From Maridesulfovibrio ferrireducens (GTDB lineage Bacteria; Desulfobacterota; Desulfovibrionia; Desulfovibrionales; Desulfovibrionaceae), in NCBI RefSeq assembly GCF_900101105.1, contig NZ_FNGA01000002.1:624479-688478 (forward strand): DNA of 64,000 nucleotides. Reading direction: 5' to 3'. Below, piece by piece: positions 44,468 to 54,244 of this stretch (position 1 is its first letter; every line of letters begins with the position of its first letter). The notes under the pieces were generated by a model. It was not told the origin of the DNA and searched no databases. It saw nothing but the letters and a program-made list of their open reading frames with translations. Made by a program: the position numbers and the translations under genes.

Positions 44468-45007
44468 ATGGAACTCAGAGGAACGACCATTCTGGCCGTT
44501 AAAGATGATAAAGGTTCAGCCATGGCCGGTGACGGTCAGGTAACTTTGGGCCAGGCCATTGTGATGAAGCATTCCGCAATTAAAGTCAGAACCCTGTATA
44601 ATGATAAAGTTCTTGCTGGCTTCGCAGGCGCAACTGCTGATGCTTTCACCCTGTTTGAAAGATTTGAGAAAAAACTTGAAGCTCACGCGGGTAATCTTGT
44701 CCGCAGTGCTGTAGAGCTTGCTACTGACTGGCGTAAAGATAAATATCTCCGCAAACTGGAAGCCATGATTCTCGTTGCTGACGCGGACCACATTCTTATT
44801 ATCAGTGGTAACGGAGATGTCATCGAACCGGACGACGGCCTTGCTGCTATCGGTTCAGGCGGTCCATACGCTCTTTCCGCAGCACGGGCATTATCCCGCC
44901 ACACAGATCTTTCAGCCGTTGAAATTGCAGAAAAAGCAATGGAAGTTGCAAGCGAAATTTGTGTTTATACCAATGATCACTTTGTTATCAAAACCCTCGA
45001 AAAATAA
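44468..45007 (+). CDS. hslV: ATP-dependent protease HslUV, peptidase subunit HslV
   Basis: About 179 residues. After MELRG comes the catalytic Thr of [23 protein letters not shown], the proteasome-like N-terminal nucleophile after processing. The [15 protein letters not shown] motif is conserved. I use the ATG at 44468: AGGAG ends one base before the other ATG at 44462, too close to serve it, and six bases before 44468. hslU follows 20 bases later. Confidence 0.95.
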   Translation: MELRGTTILAVKDDKGSAMAGDGQVTLGQAIVMKHSAIKVRTLYNDKVLAGFAGATADAFTLFERFEKKLEAHAGNLVRSAVELATDWRKDKYLRKLEAMILVADADHILIISGNGDVIEPDDGLAAIGSGGPYALSAARALSRHTDLSAVEIAEKAMEVASEICVYTNDHFVIKTLEK

Positions 45008-45027
45008 TTTCACGCAAAGGTCTTCAA

Positions 45028-46410
45028 ATGAGCAATCTTACACCTAGAGAAATCGTATCAGAGCTGGACAAATTCATCATCGGTCAAGCAGACGCAAAGC
45101 GCATGGTCGCCATTGCAATGCGTAACCGTTGGCGCAGACAGCAGCTTCCCGCAGAACTGCGTGATGAAGTTTCCCCTAAAAATATTATCATGATGGGCCC
45201 TACCGGAGTAGGTAAAACCGAAATTGCACGCAGACTGGCAAAGCTTTCCGGTTGTCCCTTCTTTAAGGTGGAAGCCACAAAATTTACTGAAGTTGGATAT
45301 GTAGGCCGTGACGTTGAATCAATGGTCCGTGACCTCATGGAAATCGGCATAACTCTTGTCCGCAAAGAAGAACTTCAAAAAGTTAAAGTCAAAGCTGAAA
45401 AGAATGCTGAAGAATGCCTTTTAGACATCCTTCTCCCTTCATCCAAACCTCAGAATTCCAGCATGGGTTTCTTCAACAGTTCCAACGAAGCAATCCCTCT
45501 GACCGAAGAAAATCCTTCTGAGGATAAAAGCTCCACCCGTGACAAATTCCGCAAAATGTGGCGTGACGGCAAACTTGATGATCGCGAAGTTGAAATAGAA
45601 GTTACCGTTCAAGGCGGAACCGGCGTTGAAATCATGTCCGTGCCCGGCATGGAAGACATGGGAATGCAGGTCAACGACATGATCGGCAAAATGTTTCCCA
45701 ACAAGAAAAAAACACGCAAAGTCAATATTCGCGAAGCATACGAACTCCTTATTCAGGAAGAATCAGACAAACTTATCGACATGGATAATGTTACCGAAAT
45801 TGCCCGTGAACGTGTCGAGCAAACAGGTATCCTCTTTCTTGATGAAATCGATAAAATTGCAGGACGCCACGAAACAGGCGGTTCCACTGACGTTTCCCGT
45901 GAAGGCGTTCAGCGCGACCTGCTTCCAATCGTTGAAGGATGCGTGGTTAACACCAAGTACGGCATGGTTAAAACGGATCACATCCTTTTCATCTCAGCCG
46001 GAGCATTCCATTTCTCCAAGCCTTCCGATCTGATTCCGGAACTGCAAGGCCGTTTCCCTTTACGGGTAGAACTTTCTGCCCTCGGGAAAGATGAATTTTA
46101 TAGAATTCTCACTGAACCTCAAAATGCGCTGACAGTTCAGTATAAAGCTTTGCTTGAAACAGAACAGGTCACCATTGATTACAGCAAGGAGGCACTTGAA
46201 GAAGTCGCCGCTACAGCTCAGAAAATCAATGAAGATACCGAAAACATCGGTGCCAGAAGGCTTTACACCATTATGGAAAAGATCCTCGCAGAGCTATCAT
46301 TTGAGGCTCCGGACAGATCCGGCGACACCATATTGATAGATAAAGACTACGTTAAAGATAAACTGAAAGATGTAATTGAAGACAGAGATCTCTCCCGTTA
46401 CATTTTGTAG
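45028..46410 (+). CDS. hslU: ATP-dependent protease HslUV, ATPase subunit HslU
   Basis: 460 residues, an AAA+ (Clp/Hsp100) unfoldase. [26 protein letters not shown] is the family N-terminus, with Walker A in [15 protein letters not shown]. The intermediate I-domain covers about residues 110-240. Walker B is FLDEIDKIA, and sensor 2 is in [16 protein letters not shown]. The C-terminal DRDLSRYIL inserts into HslV. Operon with hslV. Confidence 0.96.
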   Translation: MSNLTPREIVSELDKFIIGQADAKRMVAIAMRNRWRRQQLPAELRDEVSPKNIIMMGPTGVGKTEIARRLAKLSGCPFFKVEATKFTEVGYVGRDVESMVRDLMEIGITLVRKEELQKVKVKAEKNAEECLLDILLPSSKPQNSSMGFFNSSNEAIPLTEENPSEDKSSTRDKFRKMWRDGKLDDREVEIEVTVQGGTGVEIMSVPGMEDMGMQVNDMIGKMFPNKKKTRKVNIREAYELLIQEESDKLIDMDNVTEIARERVEQTGILFLDEIDKIAGRHETGGSTDVSREGVQRDLLPIVEGCVVNTKYGMVKTDHILFISAGAFHFSKPSDLIPELQGRFPLRVELSALGKDEFYRILTEPQNALTVQYKALLETEQVTIDYSKEALEEVAATAQKINEDTENIGARRLYTIMEKILAELSFEAPDRSGDTILIDKDYVKDKLKDVIEDRDLSRYIL

Positions 46411-46436
46411 TTAAACCTTTACATAAAAACATCAAT

Positions 46437-46475
46437 AAAACTGGGCTCTTATTATTAGAGTCCAGTTTTATTTTA
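46437..46475 (+). terminator. Terminator after hslVU
   Basis: Stem AAAACTGGGCTCT/AGAGTCCAGTTTT (one G-T) with a 7-base loop and T-rich tail, 27 bases past hslU. Confidence 0.88.
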
Positions 46476-46587
46476 ATTTTTAAAATTGTTACACAAACGA
46501 AACTGTGTTACGTCTGATAAATGTTTTAATTGCAGCATCACAAAAAACACTAAAACAAACTTTTTCTGTTGCAATCCAAGGATCACT

Positions 46588-47343
46588 ATGAACCAGATGA
46601 GTACAGTGGACGATAAAAAATTCACCTTGCCAAAAATTCGCGGGACTTTTTCCGCAAGAATTATACAAGAAATCGGCACGGGTTCTACAAAACGAAAAGT
46701 CGTCCAGTCGTTCCTCTATTATGGTGAAGAAAACGATAACAAAGAGATCATCCTTCGTCCGCTTAACGACAGCCACGTCCCTTCCGGGCCTGAACAAATT
46801 ATAAGTAAAGATGAGCTCCTAGAGTCTTTTACTCCTGAATTAGAACTTTATACCAATTCAGTTTTTCCGGCCATGAAAGAGCTCAGCAAAACACTTGCCA
46901 AAGCTGACCGTCAGCAGCAGCTCGGCAATATTTTCACAGCTGAAATGGAATATAATAAAGCCCTTAATATTGACGAAAATAATATCCGGGCCAATTTCGG
47001 AATTGGCTTATGCTACCTTGAACGCAATGAGGAAGCAAAAGCAGTGGATATTTTTAATCGGCTTATATCTCTAGATGCTGCTTTTGGAAAAGAACATAAG
47101 CATCTCTTTAATGATTTCGGAATTTCTCTCAGAAAAAACAAAATGTTCAGTGAAGCTATAGAGTTTTACTCCAGAGCTTTAAACTTCAGTTCTGATGACG
47201 AGAACCTTTTTTTCAATATTGCCCGTTCCTTCTGCGAACTCGGTAAGATAAAAGAATCACGTGAATATCTGGATAAATGCCTTGCCATCAACCCTGATTT
47301 TACCCCGGGCAAAAAGCTAAGTGCATTCTTAAATAAAAAGTAG
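46588..47343 (+). CDS. TPR-repeat protein
   Basis: About 251 residues, cytoplasmic. The N-terminal 90 residues (KIRGTFSARIIQEIGTGSTKRK and a short beta-rich part) are of no family I know. From about residue 105, three or more TPRs follow (NIFTAEMEYNKALNIDENNIRANFGIGLCYLER, AIEFYSRALNFSSDDENLFFNIAR, SREYLDKCLAINPDF). The frame opens at 46486, but AAGGATCACT directly before the ATG at 46588 decides the start. Its position between hslVU and flgE hints at no particular process. A scaffold role is inferred from the TPRs. Confidence 0.82.
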   Translation: MNQMSTVDDKKFTLPKIRGTFSARIIQEIGTGSTKRKVVQSFLYYGEENDNKEIILRPLNDSHVPSGPEQIISKDELLESFTPELELYTNSVFPAMKELSKTLAKADRQQQLGNIFTAEMEYNKALNIDENNIRANFGIGLCYLERNEEAKAVDIFNRLISLDAAFGKEHKHLFNDFGISLRKNKMFSEAIEFYSRALNFSSDDENLFFNIARSFCELGKIKESREYLDKCLAINPDFTPGKKLSAFLNKK

Positions 47344-47444
47344 TTACTTAACGACTGTTTTTTACCTATCTGTATGGATTTTTTTGCCTACCTTTCACTA
47401 CCCACAGCTCTTGTAACATCTTGATTTAGCTATACTTCAACATT

Positions 47445-47460
47445 AGGCACACACCTTGCT
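47445..47460 (+). promoter_or_regulatory. Sigma-54-type promoter of flgE
   Basis: AGGCAC-N5-TTGCT, with the invariant GG (47446-47447) and GC (47458-47459) ten bases apart, close to the TGGCAC-N5-TTGCW consensus. It lies about 90 bases before flgE. Sigma-54 control of hook genes is common in flagellated bacteria with a flagellar hierarchy. Confidence 0.6.
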
Positions 47461-47550
47461 TATCAATAACTAACCGGAGATATTTTCCGGCAATAAGGCA
47501 AACGGGTGCGTGCGGAGTCAACATAGCCGCATCCTGCAAGGAGTTTTCTA

Positions 47551-49149
47551 ATGGGTTTCAGCGCAATGTACACAGGAGCTTCCGGGATCAAGGCTCACAG
47601 CATGCTGCTCCAGCAGGCGGGTAGTAACCTTGCTAACGTAAACACTACTGCCTACAAAAGCGGTAATACTTTTCTTGAAAACCTTCAAAGTCAGACAGCT
47701 ACCGGGACAATCTCAGGTGTTGTTGCGGGCGGCAGCTCCAATACAGCCGGACAGATCGGTATGGGTGTCCGCGTTTCTTCAACCCGAATAAATTTTGCGG
47801 AAGGATCTTTTGAAAGATCTTCCTCCAGCACTGACCTTGCAATCGGTGGACAGGGATTTTTCAGAGTTGCGGAACAAGACAGCGGACTCAGCCATTATAC
47901 TCGTGCAGGTAATTTTCACTTTGATAAAAACGGACTTCTTGTAGATCCACACACCAATGCGCTTCAAGGGTATGCAATAGACAGCGACGGCAATATCGGA
48001 ACAACCTCCGTAAACGTAGCTTTACCTATGAAGGAAGAAAAAAATGCTTCCGGCCAGACAATCTTGGTCGTAAAATCCGACCCTAAAGCCACTTCCGATG
48101 TTTCAATGAAAACTAACCTGGACTCAGGCGCCATCGATAACAGCCAAAACCCCGCTGCGCCCTTCTTTTCGTTACTTAACGACTGGGACGGAACAAAAGA
48201 AATGCCTCTGGCAGCCGATAAATTTGCCTACCACTCTGCAATTCAAATATTCGACAAGAGCGGTAATAAAATGGATATGACGGTATACTATGACAAAGTA
48301 ACGCCTTCTGAAAGTGGCCCGTCTGATAAAGAATACTGGGAATATATTGTTACAGTTCCTCCGGGAAGTGACGGTAGAACTTCCACAGCAGCAACATCCT
48401 CTGCCGGCCTTCTCATGACCGGAACACTCACATTTGCCGGAGACGGAACTCTGCTGAATCAAACAGCATACAGTCTAAGCAGTAACGCTGCAGGAAGCCC
48501 GAAAGACTTAAATAACTGGACTCTGACAAACTTTAATACAGACGGGGAACCTACTTTATCTACAGCTCTTAAAGGAGCCACGGGTGAAGCAAGTGTTCAG
48601 CAGATCTCAATAGATTTAGGAGTTAAGTCAGCTTCAGGTTCATGGAATACTCCCGGAGCTTCTGCTGCTGAAGTAGGAAGCAACGCTTCTGGTCTGCCAA
48701 CAATGGAAAACGGCAATATTGATGCTCTCAGCACCACGAACTACTATGGTTCATCCTCTACTATCAGCCAGTCACAGGATGGTTTCGGTGAAGGATATCT
48801 GCAAAATGTGTCTGTAAATTCTGAAGGAATCTTATCTGGTAAGTTCTCAAACGGGCTTAGCACAGACCTGTATAAGATCAATTTATACAATTTTAAGAGC
48901 GAATACGGACTGAGGCGTGAAGGTTCAAACTATTTCGGCGCAACCGATGCCTCAGGAGCCGCAATTGAAGGCGTCGCGCAAAAGAAGGGTCTGGGTTCAA
49001 TTCTCGGTAGTAATCTCGAAACTTCAAACGTTGACCTTGCCAGAGAATTCGGGTCCATGATTCTTACGCAACGAGGTTATCAGGCGAACTCTAAAGTTAT
49101 CACGACTCAAGATCAGCTAATAAACACCACATTAGGTGTTAAGAAATAA
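47551..49149 (+). CDS. flgE: Flagellar hook protein FlgE
   Basis: 532 residues, exported by the flagellar type III system, so no signal peptide. The N-terminal rod motif MGFSAMYTGASGIKAHSMLLQQAGSNLANVNTTAYKS and the C-terminal SNVDLAREFGSMILTQRGYQANSKVITTQDQLIN are the conserved coiled-coil ends of the rod-hook axial proteins. The middle holds hook domains, including GGQGFFRVAEQD and SGNKMDMTVYYDK (FlgE D2). AAGGAG precedes the ATG, and a sigma-54-like promoter lies upstream. No other flagellar structural gene is adjacent; it is transcribed alone to a terminator. Confidence 0.93.
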   Translation: MGFSAMYTGASGIKAHSMLLQQAGSNLANVNTTAYKSGNTFLENLQSQTATGTISGVVAGGSSNTAGQIGMGVRVSSTRINFAEGSFERSSSSTDLAIGGQGFFRVAEQDSGLSHYTRAGNFHFDKNGLLVDPHTNALQGYAIDSDGNIGTTSVNVALPMKEEKNASGQTILVVKSDPKATSDVSMKTNLDSGAIDNSQNPAAPFFSLLNDWDGTKEMPLAADKFAYHSAIQIFDKSGNKMDMTVYYDKVTPSESGPSDKEYWEYIVTVPPGSDGRTSTAATSSAGLLMTGTLTFAGDGTLLNQTAYSLSSNAAGSPKDLNNWTLTNFNTDGEPTLSTALKGATGEASVQQISIDLGVKSASGSWNTPGASAAEVGSNASGLPTMENGNIDALSTTNYYGSSSTISQSQDGFGEGYLQNVSVNSEGILSGKFSNGLSTDLYKINLYNFKSEYGLRREGSNYFGATDASGAAIEGVAQKKGLGSILGSNLETSNVDLAREFGSMILTQRGYQANSKVITTQDQLINTTLGVKK

Positions 49150-49176
49150 TTACAAGACATAATCTGAAATAAACAT

Positions 49177-49215
49177 AAAACCCCTGCAAATCATATGATT
49201 TGCAGGGGTTTTTTA
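49177..49215. terminator. Bidirectional terminator between flgE and the ferritin-like gene
   Basis: A perfect palindrome with CCCCTGCAAATCAT as the left arm, flanked by A-run and T-run, midway between two convergent genes. Confidence 0.92.
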
Positions 49216-49251
49216 CAGACTAAATCAAATATGATCAGCCGAGGGGCATCA

Positions 49252-49725
49252 TCATTTAAGTTTCGCTGCCAAGAGAAGCAGATGACCGCGTTCTTCATCA
49301 ATACATTCCTCAACAAACTGCTGCTCCGACTCAGGAACCATTTTTTTAAGCTCATTATAAAGCAGAATGGTATCCTTTTCAAAGCGCATAGCAATTCTTA
49401 TCGCATCTTCAAAACTAAAATCACCAGATTTAAACGCAGTAGTATAATCAAAATTGAAGACATCATGCGAGTCAATCAAAGCCATTACATACTGAGTATA
49501 TTCTTCAAAGTCGCTTCCAGGAGGAATTTCAATGTGTCCTAACCTATCTCGCATCCCTCTGAAAAACAGCTCATGTCTGGATTCTTCCTCAGCAAAAAAA
49601 TCAAAAAACTCTTTTGCTGCAGGATCTTCAGCTTCATCAGCCGCAAGCAGATAAAACGCCTGTCCTTTCTGCTCAATGCGCATAGCCAGTTCAACAACTT
49701 CACTGGCAGTAAAAAAAGCTACCAT
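49252..49725 (-). CDS. Ferritin-like/rubrerythrin-type di-iron protein
   Basis: 157 residues forming a four-helix bundle. Ligand-type motifs are EQKGQAFYLLAADEAED, FFAEEESRHELFF (E-x-x-x-H), then RFEKDTILLYNELK and CIDEERGHLLLL (E-x-x-x-H), the pattern of the ferritin-like domain of rubrerythrins. The rubredoxin-like Cys4 domain is absent. Such proteins reduce peroxide or handle iron in anaerobes. The gene is monocistronic and convergent with flgE. Confidence 0.85.
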   Translation of the reverse strand: MVAFFTASEVVELAMRIEQKGQAFYLLAADEAEDPAAKEFFDFFAEEESRHELFFRGMRDRLGHIEIPPGSDFEEYTQYVMALIDSHDVFNFDYTTAFKSGDFSFEDAIRIAMRFEKDTILLYNELKKMVPESEQQFVEECIDEERGHLLLLAAKLK

Positions 49726-50050
49726 TTCAACCCCTTATGGAATTAAATTTATTTAAATCATATCATACTAGACGCGTGTTTAATAAGCACTACTATAACA
49801 CCCTATGTATATGATTAATTAATATGAAGCACCCTTGCGAAAAGCGCAACCCAAAACAACAAACCATGTTTACTTTTTTGATAGACAGGCTACAAAAAAG
49901 ATAAAACTTATTTTCTTATAAGTTAAAGTTCAGGTATAGTCAGTCAGAAACGGATATCCTTTTATAATTGTATTTTTTATAAAAACAGAACTAATCTGAT
50001 TCGGATCAGCATAAGCTTAAAAATATTGAATGCTCAAAGTGGAGGTTTTT
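49726..50050. other. AT-rich gap between divergent genes
   Basis: About 325 bases with divergent promoters for the ferritin-like gene and the fusion gene. Several AT-rich near-palindromes occur (for example around 49810-49825), but no RNA or ORF can be supported. Confidence 0.4.
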
Positions 50051-51619
50051 ATGACTGAGGACACTAACAATGACTCTACACTGCAACTTTTCGTTGAACA
50101 ATCTCTAGACAAACTTGATCAGATTGAAACGGAACTTATCAAACTGGAAAAAACAAGCTCTCCCGCAGGCTCCTCTGTTGCACAGATTTACGCCATAACT
50201 CTCTCTTTAAAAGAAAGTGCAGCACTGCTTGAACTTAGCAATATAAGCCTCATTGCAAGTAAGATCGGATCTGTTCTTGACCGTATTTTCAAAAACGAAA
50301 TTCCCTTCACTGCTGAATTACTTAACATCATTATTGATATATTCGACAAACTTAATGAACTGGTCAGCAATGCAACGCTTAGTTCCGACTATGACGTCCG
50401 ATTCATAACAATTCCGTTGGAAGAAGCTGTTAAAACTGCAATCGCTACAGCATCAGGATCAACAACAGCAACAAAAACACCCATTACACCTGCCTCCAAA
50501 AAAGAACCTAAGATTGAAGCGGATGAAATAGAAACATCCTACGTAGCTCCACCGAGTCACGCTAAATCAACACACATTTCAGCCGGTGATTTCAGAAAAA
50601 AATTCGGTATAAAAAAAGAAATTGATCTTTCAACCCATGCCAACCCGCTAGGTGTATCAAAGGCTGTTTCAAATACAATCGTGAGTATGGCTAATAATTG
50701 CTGCGCTTTTGATAATGATATGTCTGACAACCTTAAATTCGGACTGGCAAAACGACATGATATTTCCGAGGATCAAATCATTGTCGCGAACGGAGCCGTT
50801 GAAATCCTCGACCTGACACTTCGTCTATCGGTCACTCCGGGCATTGATCATGTGCTCAGCTATGAGTTCGGTCTACCTGAATATAGCAGAGTAGCAGCCC
50901 TTTGCGGAATAGAACTGCTTCGCCTGCCGAGATCCCGCAACTTTTCACCACCGCTTGACCAGCTCGTTAATACTGCAAACGAAAACACTGCCGCAATAAT
51001 CATAACAAATCCCGATATGCCTTCCGGCTACGGACTTCCGGCAGAAGAACTGGCAACCATGGCCACCCTTCTTCCTAAACGGACGCTGCTTATAATCGAC
51101 GAAAGGGCCGTTGAATTTGCTTGGCCTGAAGACGACTATTCCATGTTGCAATTCCTCGATAAAATACCAAATCTTGTTATTCTACGTAGCTTTTCATGGT
51201 CCTTCGGCATGCAGGGAGTAAGGCTCGGTTACGCATTGATGAATGCAAAACGTGCCCAGCACCTTGAAGATTCGAGACTTCCGCAACCTATAAGTCCACT
51301 GAACCTTGGAGCTGGCATTGCAGCTCTCAACCATAATGAATTTTACTATTCAACCATAGCTTTGATAATAAGAGGCAGAGAACGCATACAAAACGGATTG
51401 AAAGAACTGGGATGTTCTGTCTACCTTAGCCAAAGCAACTTTGTAATGTTCAGCGGACCTATTCCGGCAAAATCACTACATGACAAAATGCTGGATCATG
51501 GTTTCAAACTCAAGCTTCTAGATGAATTCGGTCTTAATGATCTTCTAACTGTTTCAATAGGTAACAACTCCCGTAATCGTATGTTCCTTGCAGCAATGCA
51601 AAACATTCTATCTGAATAA
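50051..51619 (+). CDS. HPt-like domain fused to a catalytically degenerate aminotransferase fold
   Basis: 522 residues from the ATG at 50051 (GGAGG upstream). Residues 13-108 align in pattern with CheA-type HPt domains: LQLFVEQSLDKLDQIETELIKLE, then ALLELSNIS and EIPFTAELLNIIIDIFDKL. The phospho-His is Leu51, however (ITLSLKESA where HTIKGSA is expected). A Thr/Pro-rich linker (about 130-175) leads to a HisC-like class I/II aminotransferase fold. There the PLP lysine is Trp383 (RSFSWSFGMQGVRLGY), the PLP Asn of NPNNPTG is Met (NPDMPSG), the DEAY Tyr is Ala (DERA), and the C-terminal substrate Arg is Thr. Both halves therefore look catalytically dead. A binding or regulatory role is inferred. 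It is followed 12 bases later by a lipoprotein gene. Confidence 0.8.
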   Translation: MTEDTNNDSTLQLFVEQSLDKLDQIETELIKLEKTSSPAGSSVAQIYAITLSLKESAALLELSNISLIASKIGSVLDRIFKNEIPFTAELLNIIIDIFDKLNELVSNATLSSDYDVRFITIPLEEAVKTAIATASGSTTATKTPITPASKKEPKIEADEIETSYVAPPSHAKSTHISAGDFRKKFGIKKEIDLSTHANPLGVSKAVSNTIVSMANNCCAFDNDMSDNLKFGLAKRHDISEDQIIVANGAVEILDLTLRLSVTPGIDHVLSYEFGLPEYSRVAALCGIELLRLPRSRNFSPPLDQLVNTANENTAAIIITNPDMPSGYGLPAEELATMATLLPKRTLLIIDERAVEFAWPEDDYSMLQFLDKIPNLVILRSFSWSFGMQGVRLGYALMNAKRAQHLEDSRLPQPISPLNLGAGIAALNHNEFYYSTIALIIRGRERIQNGLKELGCSVYLSQSNFVMFSGPIPAKSLHDKMLDHGFKLKLLDEFGLNDLLTVSIGNNSRNRMFLAAMQNILSE

Positions 51620-51631
51620 AGGAGACCCCAA

Positions 51632-51946
51632 ATGAACAGAACAATTCTTATTATAGGAATCCTAACCCTACTGTCCGGATGTTCAGCCCATGCTCCCACA
51701 ATGCAGGAAGTAAAGTCATACTGTCGCTCCTTCTCTACTGAATCGAGCTGCGACATGCAGGGAAATCTTTGCGAGCAGTACTCAGAAGTGCTTCTGAAGC
51801 CTTACTCTTCCGCAGCAGAATGCAGAAAAGGTTGTGAGAGTGTTCAGATGCAGTCTGCAAGCCAGATGGGACTGCAAAACTGTCTCCCGATATTTGATGC
51901 AGTCGGTGGCAAATGCAATGAATACTGTAACGGAAATTATGAATAG
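51632..51946 (+). CDS. Small cysteine-rich lipoprotein
   Basis: 104 residues. The signal peptide ends in lipobox L-S-G-C (Cys17), so the mature 88-residue protein is lipid-anchored. It contains about eight further Cys in a spaced pattern (SYCRSF, SSCDMQGNLCEQ, ECRKGCESV, NCLPIF, GKCNEYCNG), probably paired in disulfides. I recognise no family. AAGGAG precedes the ATG, 12 bases after the fusion gene, so the two are likely co-transcribed. Confidence 0.75.
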   Translation: MNRTILIIGILTLLSGCSAHAPTMQEVKSYCRSFSTESSCDMQGNLCEQYSEVLLKPYSSAAECRKGCESVQMQSASQMGLQNCLPIFDAVGGKCNEYCNGNYE

Positions 51947-52104
51947 ACACGCGCAATAAAAGACTCACTTCAACGGCTTGCAAGTAACAGCACACTGTCG
52001 TAACAATGACTTTATTTTTACGGCAGCTTCTCGCAATGAACGGACAATAATTTGTCACTCTTAGCGCACGCTAAAAACATCACACTCAAAGGGACAGTCG
52101 CACC

Positions 52105-54171
52105 ATGCTGAAACGGTTAACAGTAGGCCAAAAAATATTCTGTAGTTTTATTATTGTAGCCATCTTGTTCGGAGTCGTAAGCCTGGAATCGCTCATGGCC
52201 CTGAATAATTCATCCGAAGGATTCACCAACTATCGAGATTTTGCACGGGAATCTAATTTAATAGGCCAAATCCAGGTCAACCAGCTTGAAGGTGAAACTT
52301 ATGTTAAAGATTACATCATAACTGGTGATGATAAATATAAAGTAAAACATGATGCTAGCATAAAAAAAATACTTCAGCTGATCGCTACCGCAGAGAAAAG
52401 TTTTTTAAACAAAGAAAGACTCTCCTTGATTGTAGAAGTCAGACATAGAATTAATTTATATGAAAAAAGCTTCAAGGAAGTTGCAAAGACGCAGGCACTT
52501 CGCACAACCTTAGCGAATGATGTTTTGATCTCTAAAGGTGATCTTATGGAACAAACCTTTGAACAAATCATCGACAGTCTGGGTAAATCAGAAAAACAAT
52601 CACAAGCTCTCTACTGGTGTGCTAAAGGCGTCAGACATCTGGTTCTCGGACGACTTTACACCGCTAAATTCATAGATGACAGCGACAGCGACAAGATAAA
52701 AAGAGCTCTTGAAGAAATGAACAAGCTGGACCTCGTAACAACCAAACTTGCACAGATTTTAAAAAATAATGACCGCGAGCAACTGGACAAAATAATTCAG
52801 GCAAGAACTGACTATGTTCAAACATTAATGAAGTTTACAACTATTACCGAAAAAAGAAACGACCTGATCAGTTCAGAAATTGATGTTCTGGGTCCCCAAA
52901 TGACACAAACTATCAAACAAGCCAAAAAATCCGTAGTTGCGGATCAAGATGAACTGGGACCAAAACTTCAGGCCCGCAACAGCCGTGCAATTACGAATGT
53001 ATACATCTTCGGATTATGTGCAATTATACTGGGCGGCATCGCAGCCATTATAATCGGAAGAAACATAACTCTACCTCTCAAAAAGGTTGTAGAAGCTGCG
53101 TATAGAATTGCTGATGGAAACATGCCGGAAGGGGTTGAAGAGACTGACAGAAAAGATGAATTAGGTTCACTGGCAATTGCTTTTAACAAAATGACGACTT
53201 CACTGAATGTAATGGCGACCGCAATGGAAAGAGTTGCCGATTCAGACTTAACCGTAAAAATAGAACCTCGATCAGAAAACGACACCATCGGAAAGGCTCT
53301 TGCCCGCATGGTAGAGAATTTAAAAGACGATAACAAAAAAATTCACGATACAGTCAGCATTTTATCTTCCTCCCTCAGCCAGATTTCAGCTGCTTCAGCA
53401 GAGCTGACAGCAAGCGCCGCCGAAACAGCAAGCGCTGTAACTGAAACAAACGCCACGGTTGAAGAAGTTAAACAAACAGCGCACCTGTCAAATGAGAAAT
53501 CCAGACAGGTCGCAGAAGTCGCTCGCAAGGCCGTCCGAACTTCGCAGCAAGGACAAAAAGCTTCGGAAGATGCGGCATCAGGAATGATGAACATAAAGCT
53601 TCAAATGGATACAATTGCTACAAGTATCGTCAAACTTGCTGAACAGTCCCAACACATCGGGGACATTATTTATGTAGTTAACGACCTTGCAGACCAGTCA
53701 AATATTCTCGCAGTAAATGCTTCTATTGAGGCATCTAAAGCCGGAGAAGAGGGAAGAGGCTTCACAATTGTTGCTCGGGAAATCAGAAACCTCTCTGATC
53801 AATCAAAACAGTCAGTAGCTCAAATTCAGTCCATACTTGCCGACATTCAGAAGGCGACCAGTTCTGCCGTAATGATTACCGAAGAAGGCGGAAAAGCTGT
53901 TGAGTCCGGAGCTAACCTGTCTTCTCAGACGGGAGAATCCATCCTTAGTCTCAGCACGGTTATCAATCAGTCTGCTCAGTCATCTGCGCAGATTGCCGCA
54001 TCCAGTCAGGAACAGTTAGCAGGACTTGATCAAGTCGCAGTCGCCCTCGGCAGTATTAAGCAGGCCGGTGAACAAAACCTCGAAAGTTCCAGACAATTAG
54101 AAATTGCCGTAAAGGATCTTGATATACAGGCAAAATCGTTACAAACTATGATGGATCGCTACAAACATTAA
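52105..54171 (+). CDS. Methyl-accepting chemotaxis protein
   Basis: 688 residues. Transmembrane helix 1 lies at about 10-30, a helical periplasmic sensor at about 35-290 (four-helix type, with NQLEGETYVKDYIITGDDKYK suggesting the HBM or similar bundle family), and helix 2 at about 295-315. HAMP follows, then a long cytoplasmic coiled-coil signalling domain whose hairpin tip is SNILAVNASIEASKAGEEGRGFTIVAREIRNLSDQS. There is no C-terminal CheR pentapeptide; it ends MMDRYKH. It senses an unknown ligand and signals to CheA. Confidence 0.94.
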   Translation: MLKRLTVGQKIFCSFIIVAILFGVVSLESLMALNNSSEGFTNYRDFARESNLIGQIQVNQLEGETYVKDYIITGDDKYKVKHDASIKKILQLIATAEKSFLNKERLSLIVEVRHRINLYEKSFKEVAKTQALRTTLANDVLISKGDLMEQTFEQIIDSLGKSEKQSQALYWCAKGVRHLVLGRLYTAKFIDDSDSDKIKRALEEMNKLDLVTTKLAQILKNNDREQLDKIIQARTDYVQTLMKFTTITEKRNDLISSEIDVLGPQMTQTIKQAKKSVVADQDELGPKLQARNSRAITNVYIFGLCAIILGGIAAIIIGRNITLPLKKVVEAAYRIADGNMPEGVEETDRKDELGSLAIAFNKMTTSLNVMATAMERVADSDLTVKIEPRSENDTIGKALARMVENLKDDNKKIHDTVSILSSSLSQISAASAELTASAAETASAVTETNATVEEVKQTAHLSNEKSRQVAEVARKAVRTSQQGQKASEDAASGMMNIKLQMDTIATSIVKLAEQSQHIGDIIYVVNDLADQSNILAVNASIEASKAGEEGRGFTIVAREIRNLSDQSKQSVAQIQSILADIQKATSSAVMITEEGGKAVESGANLSSQTGESILSLSTVINQSAQSSAQIAASSQEQLAGLDQVAVALGSIKQAGEQNLESSRQLEIAVKDLDIQAKSLQTMMDRYKH

Positions 54172-54208
54172 TTAATTGATCAGACAATCGACAAAATCCG
54201 CAAATTGT

Positions 54209-54244
54209 AAAGTCCGGCAAACGTAAGCTTGTCGGACTTTTTTT
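54209..54244 (+). terminator. Terminator after the chemotaxis receptor gene
   Basis: Stem AAAGTCCGGCAA/TTGTCGGACTTT with a short loop and a seven-T run, 38 bases past the stop. Confidence 0.88.
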
